Shown here: positions 58,801 through 64,000 of the stretch, piece by piece
Layout of the letters: each line of letters opens with the position of its first letter
How positions within the stretch are numbered: position 1 is the stretch's first letter
NCBI RefSeq assembly: GCF_029227915.1
Contig: NC_079878.1
Span: 7,936,001 to 8,000,000 of the forward strand
Length of the DNA stretch: 64,000 nt
Direction of reading: 5' to 3'
From: Hydractinia symbiolongicarpus
Taxonomy: Eukaryota > Cnidaria > Hydrozoa > Anthoathecata > Hydractiniidae
Program-made: the position numbers and the translations under genes
The notes under the pieces: model-generated
The model's input: the letters and a program-made list of their open reading frames with translations, nothing else
Databases searched by the model: none
What the model was told of the DNA's origin: nothing

Positions 58801-61800
58801 GGAGTTTAAAATAGAACACAAGGTCGCCCACTCACCCCTTTTATTAGTGAAAACACCTGATCATAAATACGGTTAGTTCTTGTAGTGTAAGTTCACATTC
58901 CCTTCAAACAATATTGTGTATTTATTAATGTATTAGACGGTTAGGTTTTTGTTATTTGTGTATTTTATATATTTAAATCTACCTTCAGTTGATGTCCTGG
59001 AATGTTTACTTGAAGCTGAAAAAAGATTGACAAGTTTAGCTATATCATTCCAAAGCTTAAAAGATCCTAAACAGAAACTCACTGCCATGGAAATATATTA
59101 CTGGCTATGCTTGATATGTTTAACATAATTTATATCATGCTTCAGATTCAAAAGATTATGCTTTGCAAAATACTTCTTTTATTAGCATCGCTGGTTTAAT
59201 GAGGTTAACTTTTTAATACACAAAAGTTCCACTATAATAAACTGTTCTCTTCTGTTCTGAAATTGCGTAAGAACTACCAAACGTGAAAATTAAATTAATT
59301 GAAATAATACGACCTGCAATTACACAGTATTAGAATGGACTACGGAAATGAAAGTAGAGAGACTCATTTTAATCCTAAACAACTTAAAGTAAATTGAAGA
59401 GGTAGCTGCAACGACAACTTGAACATGTCACTAGCAAGATCTGAAGACAATGAGCAAAGGTTAGAAGGTATGACAAAAAGAACAGTAAAAGAAGTAACGA
59501 GAAAAAAAATTGACGCATCTCTGTTTTGACATCGCATCGTCTTTTGAAACTATAGTAAATCGTTGTGCTTTTGATAAAGAAAAAGGGTAGTCTTATTCTA
59601 ATGCGCGATTACCTATCATTTTGTAGAATTGATTTGAACTCATATTTTTTAGAGAGAAAAATAAAAAGCAATGTGAACCTGGTAAAACTAAATATTTAGT
59701 ACAGCTTTAAGTTATTTATTTTTAATCTTATCCACAACATGGCTGAAAAATATTTTTTTAAAAAAAGAAAACTCTAAAAACTTCTGCTGTATGGATGCAA
59801 TACACCTATAACATTCATCAAACTTTCAAAGAGTGACCCTTTTTCTCTAATGAGTACTTTTAACACTATTGCTTTTAAACTAAAATAAAATGTTTTCTTA
59901 ACTAAATAGTAATAAACACACTTTCTCAGCTAAATAATATTAATCAGACACTTTCTCAGCTAAAACTAACCTGGCAATTTTGCAGACGATAACCTGCTCA
60001 TTCGTCTTGACATTAACCTTGCTAAAAATAAATAACTTTTTCAATGTACCTCAAGGGTAATAAGAATTTTAATATCTACTAGTAAGCCTGTAGTAATTCC
60101 ATGGGGATTCACCAGTCACTGCTTGCAGCTACCATATTTGATCCACAGCAGACAATATAGTTAATGTAATAACAGCAACAGAGCATAATTTTGTATATTT
60201 GCTGGCTCTACTTCTCTCATCATTTTAAGATGTCTTCCTAACAAACTAGTAGTTTTGCATTTTATCGAAGTAACATAATGTTACAAAATGTTTCCTTACA
60301 ACACTCAACTAAATACTACTAAGAATAAATCAAAAAAAAAAAAAAACGTGACTAAATGACCATTTTTTCCTCTTTAACAAAAAAAAAACAGAAGTTAAAT
60401 AAATCACCTAGTTCTTCCTCTTCTTCATCCAACTCATTCTTTTCAGAATCTTCCTTTTCAGTTTCAGTTGGCTTACTTACAACTTCTTCATCGATAAACT
60501 AAAGAGACAGTCAAGGTTAGGATATTTTATTTTCACCTGTATCTACTAAAGGTTATATCTGTACCAAGTTTCAAGGTAAAACCTTTTCATCATTTCTCTT
60601 GTTCGAATTTGTGAAGCTGTCTATGTAATCTTATAATGAATGTGCCTTAGAAAGATTCTATCTTGATACTCTATTTTTCAAAGTACTTTACATTGATGTT
60701 GAAAGTGCATGTTTGGCTACAGAGATAAGAATGTAACATGAAGTACACAATGGGCAAAATCTTGCTAATGATTTTAAAAATGTCCATAGACTTAACAATA
60801 CATTTTTTGCTCCAGAAAAAATTTAAATTACATTAAACAGAAACAAAAAACATTTTTCAGACAACAATATAAAAGCTTATAATAAAGTATAATAAAGAAT
60901 CCAACCAACTTTCCGCACTTTTATAAAAATTAGGATGTGTTGTTGGAAATAACCTCTGTGCGTCCAAAAAAAAAAGCCGGCTTTCTAATTACCTACATTG
61001 GTCAGAATAACAAAAATAATGGAATCCACTATTCCAACATGACAACGTAATTTTATTCTGTTGACATTTTCATCATGCTATTTTTAATATACATATTGTA
61101 ATTATATAAGTGCGTCAACATAAAAAACTAGATAGCATACTATTTCTCTTTCAGCATTTCCTTCTAGTATTTCGTGTTCAGTTTTTAATAGTCTACCAAT
61201 GGATTTAATTAACAATGGTCCATTACAATCACGTACAGCATAGACAAGTTGGCCATCCTAATAAAGGTTATGCTAATTAAAGAAAACTTACTAAAAAACA
61301 GTGAAGGGTTTCTTATCATTCACAAGGTTTTTTTTTGTAAAGGTTAGGGTTAGATTAAAAATGTTTAAGAATTACTTACACCATAGAATAAGAAAGTGGG
61401 CTGGGACTTTCCACGGTAATGTACTAGTGATTCAATATTATCTGTATTAGCCTGAATGAAAGCAAGTTAATATTATTGTGAGTAAGAAATATTACAAAAA
61501 TCTAATATATATATGTATTTGTTTTATTGTCAAAATATGATACTCACAACAGCGAAACTTAATAAATCATCACCAGTTTCGTTTTTTATTTTACGAAATG
61601 TGTTTACAATAGCTTTACATGGGCCACACCAACCAGCAAAGACATCAACAACTAAAATGCAAGTCTAAGGATGTCTTAATGGAACATTGCAACTAAAGGA
61701 GATTGATCACTTTACTTATACTGAATTTCACCATGTGAGAGATATATAAAGAAGAGTGAAACACAAGGAAATTATAAGGAATCAAGAAAAGGTTAATGTG

Positions 61801-62201
61801 TAAGGGAGGAATAGATTGCACTTGATTTTAAAGGATACTTAAAGGGATATATACACATACAGAGTCAAGATATAATTGCAAAAATTATTCTCTAAAAAAT
61901 TGTTCATAAATTCACAAGGCAAAGATAACTCTCCCTAAATTTGTTACCAAAAAGGGAACTTTACTTTTTTTTTCTTTTTGGTGTATAATTTCACTAAGGA
62001 TTGAACACCTTTCTAGCCTGTGAAAAAAGTCCGTTTTCAAATGAAAAACCTATAAAAACTTAATCAATTAATATACATTAGCAGACAGGTCTCCAGGATT
62101 ATGCATGTAAGAAGCACAATAAAAAATATATAATACTTTTTACCCAATAAGCCTTTGTGTTCCAACAAACTTTCCCATTCTTCTTCAGTTTTTACTTCTT
62201 T
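46825..62201 (-). CDS. NME8: NME8/TXNDC3-like thioredoxin plus three NDK domains (first exon not found)
   Basis: Twenty-two phase-consistent exons encode about 960 residues: 62201-62144, 61651-61548, 61451-61380, 61257-61141, 60498-60408, 60021-59971, 59015-58983, 58414-58332, 57920-57793, 57679-57554, 57091-56753, 56465-56346, 56276-56208, 55665-55504, 55135-54978, 54579-54435, 53560-53453, 52477-52347, 49246-49223, 48850-48818, 48486-48118, 47186-46825. The order is: thioredoxin fold with VVDVFAGWCGPCKA; acidic linker; three NDK domains (AVAIIKPDAVKAG; TLALVRPNALRN; TVAVIKPDVYEKE); long acidic Ser/Thr tail. The active-site His is kept in each NDK domain (NALHSCDS, NPLHGAES, NAIHGTSS). Orthologues are outer-arm dynein-associated proteins of cilia and sperm flagella. 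Unusual points are the acidic insert in NDK-B and the tail. The Met exon should lie above 62202. Confidence 0.92.
47187..48117. other. NME8 intron without other features
   Basis: Nothing recognised. Confidence 0.4.
49609..49821 (+). repeat. tRNA-derived SINE, family B (full length)
   Basis: Head GGCGCGTGGCCTTGTGATTA (A-box region) with GGTTCGGCCCAC as B box, then GCCATGTGAGGGAAATTGG and a TATACTTAATGTATACATTA palindrome-like part, ending AGTGGCTAC. It lies in the large NME8 intron. Confidence 0.8.
50602..50678 (+). repeat. 77-bp exact direct repeat, copy 1
   Basis: Identical over 77 bp to 52752-52828, starting TCTTGCTTGGGTTTTAATAA and ending AAAAAGAAGTAG. No inverted ends are seen. Confidence 0.9.
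50839..50945. mobile_element. Short TIR element (TAAGGCCGCTTT ends)
   Basis: The left TTAAGGCCGCTTTTCA and right GGAAAGCGGCCTTAA form inverted ends around about 75 bp with internal CAGCG/CGCTG symmetry. It is non-coding and lies in an NME8 intron. Confidence 0.7.
51897..52085 (-). repeat. tRNA-derived SINE, family B, second copy
   Basis: The inverse of 49609-49821. It shares GTGGACCGAACCACGG (the B-box region on the minus strand), CACATGGCATGG and the AAGTATACACCGGCATTGCC block. Confidence 0.75.
52752..52828 (+). repeat. 77-bp exact direct repeat, copy 2
   Basis: Same orientation as 50602-50678. The two copies bracket the exon that encodes the end of the third NDK domain. Confidence 0.9.
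53561..54434. other. NME8 intron without other features
   Basis: An open frame at 53728-54000 (minus) has no recognisable domain. Confidence 0.4.
55504..55665 (-). repeat. AGDQTE hexapeptide tandem repeat in an NME8 exon
   Basis: Four near-identical 18-bp units (TTGGTCACCTGCTTCAG on the plus strand) encode TEAGDQ repeats, preceded by a Glu/Lys run from GAA codons. The exon is 162 nt with phase 2 at both ends, so it can be skipped in frame. Confidence 0.85.
55706..55960 (-). repeat. tRNA-derived SINE, family C, second copy
   Basis: The minus-strand head GGTGGAGATGGTGTAATGGT then AGCGCATTTGGCTT is a good tRNA A-box region, with GTTCGAGGCC as the B box. The body matches 11219-11476, including GTCCTTGGGGATTCCATCCT on the plus strand. 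It lies in an NME8 intron, 40 bp from the repeat-coding exon. Confidence 0.85.
59016..59970. other. NME8 intron without other features
   Basis: Nothing recognised. The introns at 57092-57553, 58415-58982 and 60499-61140 are likewise plain AT-rich sequence. Confidence 0.4.
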
Positions 62202-64000
62202 CTAAAATATTATTAACCAATATTTAAAATGGTAAAAATGTGAATGGAGATCGATTATTTTTTAAACAAATATCAATTAGAAGGTGGAGATTGAGGTTTG
62301 GAATTTCTAAATGTTTTCTTGAACATGGAAGTTTGAAATCAAGGCTTAATTGTTTCATACATTATAAAAGTACAATGCAATGCAATACTAGGCAAGTTCA
62401 TTCTGTACTTCTGACCTCAGCAGCAAGCATCCATTTATTAAAGTTTTTAAGGGGAATTAATGATTAGAAAATGCTAAAAACATCTTTCTTTCCTGATTTT
62501 CCATAATAAGACAAGACCTTTTTTCTTTCTAGCCATTGACTATTTATTTATAAAAACTAGGTATAAGTGGGAATGAGAATGGAAAAAAAATCTGGTTCAG
62601 TTACATTGATTTTGAACCGTGCAAATAGTAAACTCTGGAATATTTTTATACAAAACAAAGATAAAGGTTTAGTTAGATTTGGCTGGGAATTTTTATACTA
62701 TACAATTTATAAATAAGCTATGTAAGTTAAAGTTCTTAATTTCGCATTTACTCATTTTCTATATAAAGCTATATAAAGGAAATAAATTTGGGCTGGAAGA
62801 AAATTGTTGGAATTTCGTTTTGGCAGGACGGCAAAAATTAAATTTTTAGAAAATTTAATTTAATTGCAGGAAAATGAAAATAAATAGTTTTGATGATGAC
62901 TTTACTCCAATAAACATGCAAACTTTTTTCTCTCCAATTTTATGGCAGGTCCTTACACGAAGACAAAAAAGTTAGGGGTCTTTAGGACACTGTCAACTCC
63001 AAAAGTGAGGTTTCTGGGAACAACTCCAAAAGTGAGGTTTCTGGAAAGAGCCTCAGAATGAGTGATATGTATTATATAAACGCACACATAGCAAAATATT
63101 TCCATCTGATTTAAGAAATTTCTGTCTTGGTAGTATAAGTTTGTTTACTTCCAATGGTAAATTAGGATCTTTCTGCAGACAGCACAATTACACATTCATC
63201 CTTTTTCGGACCTTTAGGCAGAGGAAATATACATGGCAAATTTTTTGCCAGCAATTTTACCTGTAAAAAAACGTGGTAGAATACGCTACAAAAAGCGCAG
63301 AGGCATGTAAACAAAGTGTTGCAGTCAGCCACGGTAGAAGCACTGTCATCAGACACTTGTTTTACAAAATTCAATTATATGATCTAAAATTTTGATTTTA
63401 ACAACTACAAAAAAATTGACGGCTTAAAGCATCAACATTGTAGGTTAATTAATCATGCATGTTTTCAAAAAGAGAAGTTACGTTGTTATTACGTTGGTTT
63501 CTTATTCAAAATAATTAGCTATTTTCCATGTGTTTTAAAAATACATTTTTATAGCCTTCCTTAAGTAAATGCCGATTTTCTAAGAATACCGGCGGTCATA
63601 TCAAAAAGTAAAACCCTGGTGTAATCTGCTAAAACTGAAAAGTGTCAAAATCTCTGCTGATTTTCCTCATATTTTCTTGTTTATATATAAAACATCAGCA
63701 ATGAGGAACAGGCAAAAAGATTTAGCATAAGCGTGCCCCAAAACATATCACAGGGTCATTTTATTAATCAGGTCAGTGACTTTTTCAACATGATTGACAT
63801 GTGTTGTACATACAGCTTGAAAGTTTTTTTTAGTTCTTTTTAATGAATGTCCTCTTTGATTAAAAATACCAAATTGGATGTTTTACAGTCAAATTGATCA
63901 GGACTGGAGTCAACTTTGGTTGACACACACTTGAAGCAACACATTTTTTAGCTAGCTAACTACAGATACAAATAATTCATTGAAAACATTGTTTTGTGTA
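62202..64000. other. Region upstream of the identified NME8 exons
   Basis: It should contain the initiating NME8 exon and promoter, neither of which I could pin down. A GTGAGGTTTCTGG unit is duplicated near 63005-63045. A minus-strand frame at 63162-63260 follows an acceptor-like TTTTTTTACAG and ends with a stop. It could be the last exon of another gene, but I do not recognise it. Confidence 0.35.

Noticed and set aside
63162-63374. Minus-strand ORF that might be a terminal exon of another gene
   Set aside because: The acceptor-like site and the composition are suggestive, but there is no recognised domain and no upstream exon in the window.

Overview
This window looks like animal nuclear DNA. 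It is AT-rich, its genes are split by many GT-AG introns, and it is full of transposable elements. A hydrozoan-type cnidarian is my best guess, from the mix of DIRS, CR1-like, pogo and IS3EU-like elements with a HIRAN-domain ORF, but the species cannot be named from sequence alone. Three conserved host genes can be rebuilt exon by exon, all on the minus strand: an SLC37 sugar-phosphate exchanger (12019-13644, two exons), the APC/C subunit CDC27/APC3 (20103-30712, 19 exons, 809 codons, all phases closing), and a thioredoxin plus triple NDK-domain ciliary protein of the NME8/TXNDC3 type (46825-62201, 22 exons found, first coding exon not found). A 31-codon C-terminal fragment of an unidentified gene lies at the left edge.

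The rest is mostly mobile DNA. From left to right: tRNA-derived SINEs of several families; a decayed DIRS-type tyrosine-recombinase retrotransposon (about 5.9-9.6 kb, minus); a 5'-truncated CR1/L2-like non-LTR retrotransposon ending in a TAA tail (14.7-17.5 kb, plus); several MITEs and hairpin elements between 17.8 and 19.7 kb; and a Tigger-like MITE and SINEs inside CDC27 introns.

The most striking part is 32961-40400. This is a complete 7440-bp DNA transposon with 94-bp terminal inverted repeats (first 77 bp identical), arrays of a GCGAGAATT motif at both ends, and a 6-bp target duplication, GAACAC. It carries two convergent genes: an intact IS3-like (IS3EU-type) DDE transposase with one intron, and a HECT-type E3 ubiquitin ligase. 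The ligase gene is broken twice, by a single-base frameshift and by a 2674-bp foldback element built from a roughly 116-bp GTACGGCT-bearing tandem repeat. The foldback sits inside a coding exon with an 8-bp AAAAAAAG duplication, and the reading frame continues exactly across the insertion point.

Immediately to the right, 41 bp beyond the transposon, lies a full-length pogo/Tigger transposon (40442-43368). Its two-exon transposase is intact and its intron contains an antisense HIRAN-domain ORF. From 43.4 to 46.8 kb I see no gene. NME8 then fills most of the remainder; it has an unusual acidic insert within its second NDK domain, encoded by frame-neutral exons, and a long acidic Thr/Ser-rich tail.
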